From Gp6-AA40 sp963772955 (GTDB lineage: Bacteria > Acidobacteriota > Vicinamibacteria > Vicinamibacterales > UBA2999): a stretch of DNA of 64,000 nt. Made by a program: the position numbers and the translations under genes. This document shows, one piece after another, positions 1 to 8,086 of this stretch. Position 1 is the first letter of the stretch, and each line of letters begins with the position of its first letter. The notes beneath the pieces are model-generated. The model searched no databases. It worked only from the letters and a program-made list of their open reading frames with translations, and was not told the DNA's origin. The stretch lies in NCBI GenBank assembly GCA_963772955.1, contig CAVYZF010000004.1:124001-188000 (forward strand), written 5' to 3'.

Positions 1-121
1 TCCCCAGCCCGGTGAGCTCGGGGGCGATCGGTCCGCCTTCCTGTGCCGCTGACGTCGCCGGAGCGATCAGGATCGCTGCCACAGCTGACGCCAGAACTGT
101 TCTGAACACTCTTCGCACCAT
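1..121 (-). CDS. Secreted protein of unknown function, N-terminal part only
   Basis: The reverse strand from an ATG at 119-121 reads off the left edge of the window with no stop. The 40 visible residues are a classical Sec signal peptide: basic MVRRVFR start, a hydrophobic stretch rich in Ala, Val, Leu and Ile, and an ATSAAQ cleavage region. The mature part begins EGGPIAPELTGLG. Nothing more can be said of its function because the rest of the gene lies outside the window. A palindromic intergenic element lies just upstream. Confidence 0.6.
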   Translation of the reverse strand, partial: MVRRVFRTVLASAVAAILIAPATSAAQEGGPIAPELTGLG

Positions 122-150
122 GATGATTCCCTCTACTACACTTCCGTAGC

Positions 151-170
151 GGCGGGTCTTGAGACCCGCC
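151..170. repeat. REP-like intergenic palindrome, copy 1
   Basis: Perfect 8-bp stem GGCGGGTC / GACCCGCC around a TTGA loop, in the 57-bp gap between the left-edge gene and the BON-domain gene. Similar elements occur at 13097, 13162, 24145 and 24178. It could act as a transcription terminator or be a dispersed REP-type element; it has no U-tract. Confidence 0.65.
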
Positions 171-178
171 GTTCTGAG

Positions 179-814
179 TTACTCGCCGGTGTTCTTATCC
201 TTCTTCGGGACCACGAGCTCGTTCTCCACCGAGAACACACCGGTCACCTCACGAGCACGCACTTCTGCTATCCGCTTATCGCCCTCGTTGTCCACGACGC
301 CGAACAACGTGGTGTGCCCGTTCCGCACGACGATATGAATCGAATACATGCCGAGCGGTTGAAGCATCCCGTGGAATCGCTGCGAGTCGTAGATCTCGCG
401 ACGAATCTGATCCGGCCCACCAGGCGCATACCGTGAGAGGAACGCGTCGGTGTAGATGCGATAGAACGTCGCCCAGCGGATGCGGTCGTCGTTCTGCGAC
501 GCCGGCAGAAGCTCCACGCGATTGGCCACTTCATCCACTCCTGACGTCCGCTTCGTCACGGCTTCGGCCGCGTGCCTCAAGCTGCCGTGATACGCGTAGC
601 CGGTCAGTGTGACCACGCCGCGATCGACGTCGAATGCCATGAAGTCGAACACGCCGTAGTACGGCAGTCGCTCGAGCGCCCGCTGCACCGAGCGCGTCGT
701 CTCACGAGCGCTCAGCGACTGCGCGCTCGACCCGACGCCCGCGATCGGCACGCCGCCAAGGATGGTGACGATCGCGATGAGTCGACTGATCGTTCGAGTT
801 CCCGTGGTCCCCAT
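179..814 (-). CDS. Secreted BON-domain protein
   Basis: Predicted 211-residue exported protein. The hydrophobic segment ISRLIAIVTILGGVPIAG after the N-terminus is a signal peptide ending near SSAQS. Two BON-like modules follow: residues about 38-105 (with GVVTLTGYAYHGS and GVDEVANRVELLP) and about 130-205 (with GHTTLFGVVDNEGDK and GVFSVENELVV). BON domains are periplasmic or envelope lipid-associated modules in the OsmY family. The second of two adjacent ATG codons was chosen because AGGAGG lies six bases upstream; longer forms lack a ribosome site. The start overlaps the stop of the upstream SnoaL-like gene as ATGA, so the pair is probably translationally coupled. Confidence 0.8.
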   Translation of the reverse strand: MGTTGTRTISRLIAIVTILGGVPIAGVGSSAQSLSARETTRSVQRALERLPYYGVFDFMAFDVDRGVVTLTGYAYHGSLRHAAEAVTKRTSGVDEVANRVELLPASQNDDRIRWATFYRIYTDAFLSRYAPGGPDQIRREIYDSQRFHGMLQPLGMYSIHIVVRNGHTTLFGVVDNEGDKRIAEVRAREVTGVFSVENELVVPKKDKNTGE

Positions 815-1251
815 CATCGTCCTCCTGCACTCTCGCTGAGAATCCATTCGCGAGGGTGCGACTGCATAACCGGGCGCGGCTCGTCTTCCACGACGGACCC
901 GACGCAAGGTTCGCCTGCGATGACGCGACCGGTGCTATCGAGCTGCACCAGGTCGCAGCCGCGCACGCGCGTGCCCGCGAAGTCCGCGACGTAGACGACC
1001 GTGATCTCGCGAGACTCCGGGTCCCACGCGATCTCGTCGAACTCCGCTGGAACCGAATGAAGCCCGAACGGCAGTGCCCCCCAGTGACGCTTCATCGCAT
1101 CCTTCCGATCGAGCCGCGGTCCCACGCCGTCGCTCCAGACGCCGAAGCGGGTGTCGTCTCGATGCATGGCCAGCAACGTGTCGAAATCCGCGTCGTTCCA
1201 GCACGACAGCCACAACTCCGCCCATCTGATCGCTTGCCTGCGCGTAAACAT
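814..1251 (-). CDS. SnoaL/NTF2-like domain protein
   Basis: A 145-residue cytoplasmic protein with the features of the SnoaL-like/NTF2 cone fold: N-terminal helix with WAELWLSCWNDADFDTLLAMH, then DDTRF, and a C-terminal sheet of alternating strands (REITVVYVADFAGTRVRGCDLVQLDSTGRV). Such proteins are ketosteroid-isomerase-like enzymes or ligand-binding proteins; no substrate can be deduced. The start has a good GGGAGG site seven bases upstream. It overlaps the downstream BON gene by four bases. Confidence 0.7.
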   Translation of the reverse strand: MFTRRQAIRWAELWLSCWNDADFDTLLAMHRDDTRFGVWSDGVGPRLDRKDAMKRHWGALPFGLHSVPAEFDEIAWDPESREITVVYVADFAGTRVRGCDLVQLDSTGRVIAGEPCVGSVVEDEPRPVMQSHPREWILSESAGGR

Positions 1252-1430
1252 GTCGCCTCCCTGTCCCCTTTGATGTCGCTCAAGAACGTTGCGACATGCG
1301 ACACAGAGAGCGAGCGACGTGCCACGCCGAAGGATGTCACGCGTGCAATCGGATAACTTTCAGTTGCATCAATGAGTTAAGTGAGTTGCGATGGGGCGGA
1401 TGGCGGTCCCTAAATCGACGGGCGTGCCGA

Positions 1431-1454
1431 TATTTCAGCACCCGTACTGAAATA
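1431..1454. repeat. Perfect inverted repeat TATTTCAG/CTGAAATA
   Basis: Eight-base arms at 1431-1438 and 1447-1454 separated by eight bases, in the non-coding gap 1252-1475 just past the stop of the sigma54-activator gene. It may be a weak terminator or an operator. No other strong feature was seen in this gap. Confidence 0.4.
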
Positions 1455-1475
1455 CCGGCAGCAACTTGACTGCGA

Positions 1476-3827
1476 TCAATCTTTCAACCCCTGAATGCCG
1501 AGCTTTCGCATCCTCGACCAGACGGTCGATCGCCGCATACCGAGGAGGCGCGCGGCACCCTGGGGTCCTGCGAGCACACCGCCTGTTCTCGCCAGCGCAC
1601 GCTGGATGTGCTGCCGCTCCATCTCCGCGAGCGTGAGGAAGACATCTGATTCAACGGACGAGGACCTGCGGTCCAACGCGCCGATGTGTTCATCCTGGAT
1701 GACCGGGCCCTCGCAGAGGATCACTGCGCGCTCCATTACGTTGGCGACCTCTCTGACGTTGCCCGGCCATGCGTACGCCGCGAGCCGCGCGGCGGCGAGC
1801 GACCCGATCCGATCGACGCTCTTCCCCATCCGGCGTGCGAACTCGGTGACGAAGTGCCCTGCCAGCAGCGGCACGTCCTCCCTGCGCTCGCGCAACGGGG
1901 GAATGTGGATCGGAAAGATGTTCAGTCGATAGAACAAATCCGAACGGAACGCCCCGCGCTGCACCTCGGCCTGCAGATCGCGATTGGTCGCGGCGATCAC
2001 CCGGATGCTCACCTTCGTCGGCCGCGTGCCGCCAAGCCTCTCGACCTCCTGCTCCTGCAGCACGCGCAGCAGCTTCACCTGCACATCCAGCGAAAGCTCC
2101 CCGATTTCGTCGAGGAATATCGTCCCGTTGTTGGCCAGCTCGAAGCGTCCACGCTTTTGCTGCACGGCGCCAGTGAACGCACCTCGCTCGTGGCCGAACA
2201 GCTCACTTTCGGCGAGGCTCGACGGCAGCGCGCCGCAGTTGACCTTCACCATCACACCGTCGCGCCGGCGGCTCAAGCGATGGAGGGCGCGCGCGATCAA
2301 CTCCTTGCCCGTGCCTGTCTCACCGAGCAGCAGCACCGTGGAATCGGTATCCGCGACGCGCTCAATCGCCCGGAACACCTGCTTCATCGCCGGTGACTGT
2401 CCAACGATCTCGCCGAAGCTCCCCTCGACCTGCAGTTCTTCCTGCAGGTAGACGTTCTGCGACTCGAGTTCCTCTGCGCGCTTGCGATCCGTGATGTCGC
2501 GCGCGATAAACGTCACCGCGGGCTCGCCGTTGATATCTACGCCAAGCAGACCAGTGCGCCCTTCGAACCATCGTTCACCGGCCCGGACGCTCAACGAGTA
2601 TTCGATGGTCTGGCTGGCTCGCGTCTGAATCGTCTGCCGCACGATCCGGAGATGCGCATCGGCCACCGAGGCCGGCAGAACGTCGTGGAACCGCTTGCCC
2701 TTCATCTCCGATGGCGCGCGATACAACAGGTCTTCGCGGGAGGTCAGAATCTCGAGATAACGCCCATCTCTGTCGACGACGAACACGAGATCCGGAAGCG
2801 CGTTGAGGACCGCGGCAAGACGGCTCTCGCTCCGTTCCAGATCGGCGGTGCGCGCGGCGACGAGATCTTCCAGCTGGTTCGCGTACAGTTCGACTCGCTC
2901 GCGGAGCTGCGCCTGTCGCATCGCGACGGCGAGCGTGCTCGCAATCTGCTGCGCAATCTCGATTGGCTCGCGTCCAAAGGCATCCTCGGCGGGAGAGGCC
3001 ACATTGAGCACGCCAATGAGATCACCATCAGCCAGCAACGGTACGTTGATGAACGATCGCAGGCCGGATGCCCCGAGCGTCGCGATCACCCCGGGTGCGT
3101 CCTCCCACCTGACAATGCTGCGGACGATACCGGCCTGGAGATCCTCGAGGGCTCCGAAGGTGTCGATCGGAATGATGGCGCCCTCGCGAACCTCGGTGGG
3201 CACGTCGTCGTGCAGGGCGATGATCTGCCCGCTCTTTCGCACCGTGTCGAGCAGGGCGACGCTGACTCGCCGGCAGGCGATCAGGCTCTGGACGTGGCGA
3301 ATCGTCGCGTGCGCGATCTGACGCGACGACCGCGAACCCAGGATGTCGAGATGAATGTCGTGCAACACCTGCAGGCGCTGGTTGTACTGGCGGAGCGATC
3401 GATCCGAGTGATGCCGTTGCGTGACGTCGCGTTGGATTCCAAAGTGACCCGTGACGCGACCCTGCCCGTCGTAGAAGCAGAGGTAGTCGCCTTCGATGGG
3501 GACGGGCGTCCCATCGACGCGGCGTTCGTCGGTCTCGATGTGCAGCCGGCCGTGATCGAAGAAGTCGCGCCAGATTCGCCGGCCGTACGCCAGGTCGTGC
3601 CGGAAGAGATCGGCCGGCGTCGTCCCCAGGAACGCCTCGCGCGTGGCGCCGTACTGCGCCAGCATCGCGTCGTTGACTTTTGTCACGCGCTGGTGCTCGA
3701 AGATGTAGTCGAGCGCCTTCTCCTTGTCGATCGAGTCGTCCCAGACGACCGGCTCATCGAGCATCATGAAGAAAAAGCCGTCCAGCGACTGAGAAAAAAA
3801 CAGCTCCAGGCGATCGTCGGGTTCCAT
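1476..3827 (-). CDS. Sigma54-dependent transcriptional activator with PAS, GAF and PAS sensor domains
   Basis: A 783-residue bacterial enhancer-binding protein. Order: PAS domain (about 15-140, ending in VTGHFGIQRDVTQRH), GAF domain (about 165-310), coiled-coil linker, second PAS (about 330-450, ending ITFIARDITDRKRAE-like), AAA+ domain (about 475-710) and a C-terminal Fis-type helix-turn-helix (GAARLLGMRRSTVWSRMRKLGI). The AAA+ domain has Walker A GETGTGKE, the sigma54-contacting GAFTGA loop, Walker B TIFLDEIGEL and the second-region R-finger motifs, so it should remodel RpoN holoenzyme. It lacks a receiver domain, so it is probably activated by a ligand or redox signal sensed by PAS/GAF rather than by phosphorylation. 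The ATG at 3827 was chosen; the GTG at 3866 would intrude into the divergent gene. Confidence 0.92.
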   Translation of the reverse strand: MEPDDRLELFFSQSLDGFFFMMLDEPVVWDDSIDKEKALDYIFEHQRVTKVNDAMLAQYGATREAFLGTTPADLFRHDLAYGRRIWRDFFDHGRLHIETDERRVDGTPVPIEGDYLCFYDGQGRVTGHFGIQRDVTQRHHSDRSLRQYNQRLQVLHDIHLDILGSRSSRQIAHATIRHVQSLIACRRVSVALLDTVRKSGQIIALHDDVPTEVREGAIIPIDTFGALEDLQAGIVRSIVRWEDAPGVIATLGASGLRSFINVPLLADGDLIGVLNVASPAEDAFGREPIEIAQQIASTLAVAMRQAQLRERVELYANQLEDLVAARTADLERSESRLAAVLNALPDLVFVVDRDGRYLEILTSREDLLYRAPSEMKGKRFHDVLPASVADAHLRIVRQTIQTRASQTIEYSLSVRAGERWFEGRTGLLGVDINGEPAVTFIARDITDRKRAEELESQNVYLQEELQVEGSFGEIVGQSPAMKQVFRAIERVADTDSTVLLLGETGTGKELIARALHRLSRRRDGVMVKVNCGALPSSLAESELFGHERGAFTGAVQQKRGRFELANNGTIFLDEIGELSLDVQVKLLRVLQEQEVERLGGTRPTKVSIRVIAATNRDLQAEVQRGAFRSDLFYRLNIFPIHIPPLRERREDVPLLAGHFVTEFARRMGKSVDRIGSLAAARLAAYAWPGNVREVANVMERAVILCEGPVIQDEHIGALDRRSSSVESDVFLTLAEMERQHIQRALARTGGVLAGPQGAARLLGMRRSTVWSRMRKLGIQGLKD

Positions 3828-3835
3828 GGTGTACT

Positions 3836-3847
3836 CTCTCGCGAGAG
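3836..3847. promoter_or_regulatory. 12-bp palindrome serving as ribosome site on both strands
   Basis: CTCTCGCGAGAG lies in the 23-bp gap between the divergent starts at 3827 and 3851. Read on either strand it gives GAGAG, three bases upstream of the ATG on the plus strand and about eight bases upstream on the minus strand. There is no room for two ordinary promoters in the gap, so the promoters of each gene must overlap the coding region of the other. Confidence 0.45.
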
Positions 3848-3850
3848 GCG

Positions 3851-4954
3851 ATGACCGAAGCAACACTCGAGCTAGGCGCGATTCTTGAAGCCGCAGAACA
3901 GGCGGCGGCTGCGCAGGATTTTGTCTCGGCTGAGCGGCATTTGCGTCAAGCCGCCGAACTGCAGGAGATACGTCTCGGTCCGGGGCATCACGACCTCGCC
4001 AATACTCTGAACAACCTCGGTATTGTCTGTGAACACCTCGGCAAATCGGCTGACGCCGAGGCGTGCTATCGCAGAGCGTATCGCATCGCCAGCACGTCGC
4101 TCCCGCCGGAGCATGCGCTCGTCCAGACGAGCGGACAGAATCTCAGGGACTTCTGCGCGGCGATGGGCAAGCCGTTCGAGTTGCGAGAGCCGCAATCACC
4201 AGCGCTCGATACCTTCACGTCCGAGTCGCCGGCATCAAAGGCTGCGGCGCCGGAGCCGCCACTTGCGCCCAGGCCGCAGCCGGCGCCCGTGCGACCGCCG
4301 AGACCCACAGAGGTCCGCGTTCCAGAGGCGCCCGCGCGTCCGCCGACCGCGGCGATGCGTACCGCGTCAGCCGTGTCAGCGCCCTCGAGTCGTCCGACCG
4401 CGGCGATCGTCATCGGCGCGGTGCTGCTGCTCGGAGTGGCAGGGTGGTGGTTCGGATATCGCGACTCGCCCGGATCGACAGCGCCCGCCTCGTCGCGCGC
4501 CGAGACAGCACCGCCACGCGAAGAGCAAGTTGCGCCACGCGAACAGCCGGCACCGCCTGCCGTGAGCGCTGCTCCTGAACCGACAGCACCGGCGGCGACG
4601 GCGAAGCCGTCGGCCCCTGTTCGCGGCGACGTGTCACTGGCGGACGCGAAGTTGTGTCGCTCGCTCTCCACGTCGAACTGGGCGTGCACGCCGGCGACGA
4701 GCCCCGCGGCGCCAGGCGTCTTCTTCTTCTACACGAGGGTGCAGTCGCAGCGTGATACCACCGTGCAACATCGCTGGTTGATGAACGGACGCCTGCTGAG
4801 AAGCGTGAACCTTCGTGTTGGCGCGAATCCGGGCGCAGGCTACCGGACGTACAGCCGCAACACCGTGATCGCAGAACGTCGTGGCGACTGGACGGTCGAG
4901 TTGCGGAATGCGGAGGGAGCGCTCCTCCACGAGGAGCGCTTCACCATTCAGTAG
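3851..4954 (+). CDS. TPR protein with membrane anchor and C-terminal DUF2914 domain
   Basis: A 367-residue protein. Residues about 5-85 hold tetratricopeptide repeats of the kinesin-light-chain type (RHLRQAAELQEIRLGPGHHDLANTLNNLG, then CYRRAYRIA). A long Pro/Ala-rich linker follows, then one transmembrane helix at about 180-200 (AAIVIGAVLLLGVAGWWFGY), a second Pro/Ala linker and a C-terminal beta domain of about 105 residues (FFFYTRVQSQ, QHRWLMNG, GYRTYSRNTV, GDWTVELRNAEG) matching DUF2914. The topology puts TPRs inside and DUF2914 outside. It diverges from the sigma54 activator across a 23-bp gap, which suggests linked regulation. Confidence 0.8.
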   Translation: MTEATLELGAILEAAEQAAAAQDFVSAERHLRQAAELQEIRLGPGHHDLANTLNNLGIVCEHLGKSADAEACYRRAYRIASTSLPPEHALVQTSGQNLRDFCAAMGKPFELREPQSPALDTFTSESPASKAAAPEPPLAPRPQPAPVRPPRPTEVRVPEAPARPPTAAMRTASAVSAPSSRPTAAIVIGAVLLLGVAGWWFGYRDSPGSTAPASSRAETAPPREEQVAPREQPAPPAVSAAPEPTAPAATAKPSAPVRGDVSLADAKLCRSLSTSNWACTPATSPAAPGVFFFYTRVQSQRDTTVQHRWLMNGRLLRSVNLRVGANPGAGYRTYSRNTVIAERRGDWTVELRNAEGALLHEERFTIQ

Positions 4955-4961
4955 GTCGGGC

Positions 4962-5444
4962 CTATTGCAGTTCGGCGCCCGACTCGCCGAGCACGAAGCT
5001 GTCCTCGGCTGTCGTGCTCTCTGCGCTGGCCGGAGCCGCTGCGGCCTTCGGTCGCGGCTTGGGCGCCTTCTTCTTCTTGCGCGCTTCGGGCTTGTGAGCG
5101 GCCTTCGTTGCGGGCTTCTCTGCAGCGGCCTTCACCGGAGCCGGCTTCGCCTGCTTCGACGCCGCCTTCTTCCGCGCTTTACCAAGCTTGGTCTCGGCCT
5201 TGGTCGCTCGCTTGGCGGCCTTGTCGTACGCCGCGCGCGCGTCATCGGCTGCACCGCGCGCCTGACGCGCAGACTTGCTCGCCAGCTTGAATTCCTTCTT
5301 GGCTTTCTTGAGCGCGGCCTTCGCCTGCTTGACGACCTCGTCAGCCGCATCGGCCTTCTTCGCGGCGTCCTTGTGTGACCGCTCGGCGACCGCGACGCGA
5401 TCCTTGGCCTGCTTGGCGGCTGATTCCTTATCCTTGCCCTTCAT
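4962..5444 (-). CDS. Lys/Ala-rich histone H1-like protein
   Basis: A 160-residue protein composed almost entirely of Ala, Lys, Glu and Asp. Residues 1-100 form a predicted alpha-helical coiled coil with regular AAKKAD/KAALKKAKKEFKLAS patterns; residues 100-140 are a basic KPAxKAA/PKPRPKAAAA tail like eukaryotic H1 and bacterial Hc1-like proteins; the end is acidic. This composition implies nucleic-acid binding and chromosome compaction, but low-complexity sequence makes family assignment uncertain. It ends seven bases from the convergent DUF2914 gene. Confidence 0.7.
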   Translation of the reverse strand: MKGKDKESAAKQAKDRVAVAERSHKDAAKKADAADEVVKQAKAALKKAKKEFKLASKSARQARGAADDARAAYDKAAKRATKAETKLGKARKKAASKQAKPAPVKAAAEKPATKAAHKPEARKKKKAPKPRPKAAAAPASAESTTAEDSFVLGESGAELQ

Positions 5445-5496
5445 CGCTTCAACTCTCGCTTTCCGATGTGCAACTCACGATTACGTGCGTTGGCCA

Positions 5497-6156
5497 CTAG
5501 TTCGTTGCGAAGCAGTACAGATACCCGTTGCCGCCGGTGGCGACGAGGTTCTGCTGCGAGCACCCGCGTGAGGGATGTGCTGAGTTCCACGAAGCCCCCG
5601 TCGCGCCGCGTCCCATGCGATCGACATGCCCCAGCTGACCCGATCCGCTGCCCTCACTCGCGCTCGTCCAGTTGCCGCAGGTCGTGTCGCCTTCACCAAG
5701 CTGCAGCGTTCCATCGGGCTGTGAGCCCGTCAGGATGTCGTGCTGATTCGGCGTATCTCCCACACCATTGACGACCGTGCCTTTTTCCGTGAGCGCGGTG
5801 TCCTTCTTCAGGTTGTTGGCGTCCGAGTGCAGGTCGGCAACGCCCTTGGCGATCATGACGCCCTTGACGTTGTACCAGGGACCGTTGCCGATGCGATCCT
5901 TCGCATTGACTCCCGGCTTCCCGTCCGCGCCCTTCGTGCTCAGATACGCATGCCAGGTCTTGCCGCCTCCACCTGCCGCGGCGCCCAGCGTCTGACAGAT
6001 CTTGTCCGCTCCCGCGAGTCCGCCCAGATTCGCTCCGTTGCCGGAGCCGGCGCTCGTCACGAAAAAGCTCATCTGATTCTGCTGCGCAGACACCCGGAAC
6101 GACACCGTCGCTGTCATCACCATCACGACGACCGCGACTGACATCCACTTCACCAT
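5497..6156 (-). CDS. Secreted lectin-like protein
   Basis: A 219-residue exported protein. Signal peptide MSVAVVVMVMTATVSFRVSAQQ, then a domain starting MSFFVTSAGSGNGANLGGLAGADKIC and containing GKTWHAYLSTKG, GVNAKDRIGNGPWYN, DTTCGNWTS, a conserved HSNP-like SAHPSRGC and a terminal GYLYCFA. The spaced cysteines and the WxAYLS and NGPW patterns are those of a bacterial secreted family often annotated as lectin, with a C-type-lectin-like core. The ligand is unknown. The ATG at 6156 was chosen because GGAGGAG lies six bases upstream. Confidence 0.65.
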   Translation of the reverse strand: MVKWMSVAVVVMVMTATVSFRVSAQQNQMSFFVTSAGSGNGANLGGLAGADKICQTLGAAAGGGGKTWHAYLSTKGADGKPGVNAKDRIGNGPWYNVKGVMIAKGVADLHSDANNLKKDTALTEKGTVVNGVGDTPNQHDILTGSQPDGTLQLGEGDTTCGNWTSASEGSGSGQLGHVDRMGRGATGASWNSAHPSRGCSQQNLVATGGNGYLYCFATN

Positions 6157-6232
6157 TGCCATCTCCTCCGAAATCGCACACCCGGGGGGAACCCCGAGCC
6201 GGCGATCATAGCTTAGGCGCGGGGCGACCGCG

Positions 6233-7258
6233 CTAATTTGCAACGACGGTGTAGCAGAGGAATTCGGACGCCTTCGCTTTCGCTAACACTTTTCGCAGAT
6301 CGAGATGATTCGTAGGCTTTCCGTCGAGCAGCTCACCCATATGGACGAAGAAACCCAGCACATCCTGCAGCGGATTGCCGAGATCGAGGTCGAACTCGCA
6401 ATAGGTATGGGGTAAATCCGGCGGCGGAATCGCCACCACCGCCTGCATCGACGGACGTCCCTCTCCTCGGAAGCTCGAAAGTGTTGTGAACCGCGCCTTG
6501 ATCTCGGGCGGCTCTGGAATGCCACTGAGCAGCCGGCCGTGGACCGCCGCCTTCGGCGTGCCTTCAGCGTAGAACGGCTTCGTCTGATCGTTGGACAAGA
6601 CCTGCAGTCTGTCGACCAGTGCGCGATCGACTTTCGCGTACATCCGATCGTTGCCGACGTAGTAGATGTCGTGCACGAGTTCCACGAGCGGCGCGCGCGT
6701 CGTCGGTCGTGTACGCAGGCTGGCGAGCAGATTCAACAGGCACGCTTGACGCGTCGGGCGACGGCTCGCGTCTTCTACCCAATCGGCCGCTCGCATGTCG
6801 TCGATGACGGAGCGATCGAGGAGCTGACGGATGTCGGGATCGCAGCCATCCAGATCGACACGCACGCCACGCTCGTCCAGTTGTACGTCGATCGTCACCA
6901 CCGCGTGACTATCGTGCCCGACGTCGGCGACAGTGAACTTGCGCGGCGTCCGCGCCTCTTCGATCTCCACTTTGAGCCTGTAGAGTCCTTCGGTCAGCGC
7001 GTGCGCGTTCACGCCCCGCAGGATCAGCGCGCCATCTTCGACGGCCACATCGAGCTTGAACTGTCCCGGGTCCCAACCCTGGACGCGGCGAATGCTGTTC
7101 ATGCGCTCGCGCGTCGCGGCGCTCGCGGCATCGAACGTGATGCCCACCGTGCGCTCGATGGGATCGGGCTCGTCGAACTCGATTCCACCGGACAGCTGAC
7201 GCTTGAGCGGAAACGGTTTGCCGTTCCGCCGAAACCGAACCTCGATGTATTCGTTCAT
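6233..7258 (-). CDS. Conserved hypothetical protein, cytoplasmic
   Basis: A 341-residue protein without signal peptide or membrane segment and not assigned to a family. It begins MNEYIEVRFRRNGKPFPLKRQ, a beta-rich start, and has a short central region with RRPTRQACLLNLLASLRTRP and VHDIYYVGNDRMYAKVDRALVD, followed by beta strands with a FDLDLGNPLQDVLGFFVHMGELLD motif. It resembles a structural or effector-handling protein more than an enzyme, but no function is claimed. The 3' end lies about 75 bases upstream of the lectin-like gene's start. Confidence 0.6.
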   Translation of the reverse strand: MNEYIEVRFRRNGKPFPLKRQLSGGIEFDEPDPIERTVGITFDAASAATRERMNSIRRVQGWDPGQFKLDVAVEDGALILRGVNAHALTEGLYRLKVEIEEARTPRKFTVADVGHDSHAVVTIDVQLDERGVRVDLDGCDPDIRQLLDRSVIDDMRAADWVEDASRRPTRQACLLNLLASLRTRPTTRAPLVELVHDIYYVGNDRMYAKVDRALVDRLQVLSNDQTKPFYAEGTPKAAVHGRLLSGIPEPPEIKARFTTLSSFRGEGRPSMQAVVAIPPPDLPHTYCEFDLDLGNPLQDVLGFFVHMGELLDGKPTNHLDLRKVLAKAKASEFLCYTVVAN

Positions 7259-7349
7259 AATCGCCTCGAATGTCCTGAAAACTCTGCTACAGTCTCACAT
7301 CCCGCTGGACACAACTACTCAAAAGGCGGGGTCTGAAAGGAGCACATCG

Positions 7350-7529
7350 ATGCCGAGTGACGCGACCCTGGCCATGCAGAAGGAGATCATCGCGAACCAG
7401 AAGAAGATCCTCGCCAACCAGCAGCGCATTCAACGCAACCAGTCCAAGTTGGACAAGATCGTCACGAACCAGCGAAAGCTGGATCAGATTCTGGCCAACC
7501 AGAAAGCGATCCTCGCGAAGCTTCGTTAG
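7350..7529 (+). CDS. 59-residue coiled-coil protein made of near-perfect heptads
   Basis: Small cytoplasmic protein with a strong AAAGGAG ribosome site eight bases before the ATG. After MPSDATLAMQ the sequence divides into seven-residue units: KEIIANQ, KKILANQ, QRIQRNQ, SKLDKIV, TNQRKLD, QILANQK, AILAKLR. Ile/Leu and Asn recur at fixed positions, which predicts a single helical bundle (dimer, trimer or higher). There is no membrane segment. Function unknown; it may be an oligomerisation or scaffold peptide. The stop overlaps the convergent gene by four bases. Confidence 0.65.
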   Translation: MPSDATLAMQKEIIANQKKILANQQRIQRNQSKLDKIVTNQRKLDQILANQKAILAKLR

Positions 7530-8086
7530 CGGCGGACGCGCGCACGTGCGAACGCGCGGCGACGACGGACGAGCAGCGTCGTCCACAGGAAGCCAGCTAG
7601 CAGAAACGGAACCAGGTAGATCGCGAGCATGACGGGCGACGGCCGCTGATCGTAGGTCGCCTGCACGTCCGCATCGACGCTCACCCGGCCGGACGCGCTC
7701 TCGACATCGACGTGCACCGCAAAGCGTCCCTCGTGATCCATGACGAGGGTGGCAAACTGACGCGATGGGTCGTGATTGACCGGAGCGGCGCGAGCCATCA
7801 GCGGCGCACCTTGCCGGTCGAGAGGCCGGATCGTCACGACAGCCTGCACGCCGGGCGGCACCGCGTCACCCGATCGAACGGTGTCGATCATCACCCAGAA
7901 CTGCCCACCGGCCGACCCATCGTCAGTCGTGTCCGGATCGGTCCACACGGAAATGCGATACCGGCCCAGCAGTTGATTCGACACGATCGGATACGGCGGA
8001 CCGTCGTGGGCCGAAGCAACGGTGGCCACGAGGAGCAAGCCGCACGTCAGCGAGATGAAAACGATGGAGCGGGCCGCGCACGTCAT
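7526..8086 (-). CDS. Membrane-anchored FixH/YtkA-like periplasmic protein
   Basis: A 186-residue protein, last gene of a three-gene operon. N-terminal signal peptide (SIVFISLTCGLLLVATVASAHDG), a periplasmic beta-sandwich (LLGRYRISVWTDPDTTDDGS, GGQFWVMID, VVTIRPLDRQG, DHEGRFAVHVDVES) and a C-terminal transmembrane helix (PVMLAIYLVPFLLAGFLWTTLLV) followed by a basic RRRRAFARARVRR tail. The layout and content resemble FixH/YtkA-like domains that accompany ferredoxin-type membrane proteins in copper or heme-oxidase assembly. The start overlaps the upstream gene's stop as ATGA. Confidence 0.6.
   Translation of the reverse strand: MTCAARSIVFISLTCGLLLVATVASAHDGPPYPIVSNQLLGRYRISVWTDPDTTDDGSAGGQFWVMIDTVRSGDAVPPGVQAVVTIRPLDRQGAPLMARAAPVNHDPSRQFATLVMDHEGRFAVHVDVESASGRVSVDADVQATYDQRPSPVMLAIYLVPFLLAGFLWTTLLVRRRRAFARARVRR

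Noticed and set aside
2652..3854. A 400-codon plus-strand frame opposite the sigma54 activator
   Set aside because: Composition (Arg, Asp, Ala, Val) is that of antisense of a GC-rich gene; no domain or ribosome site.
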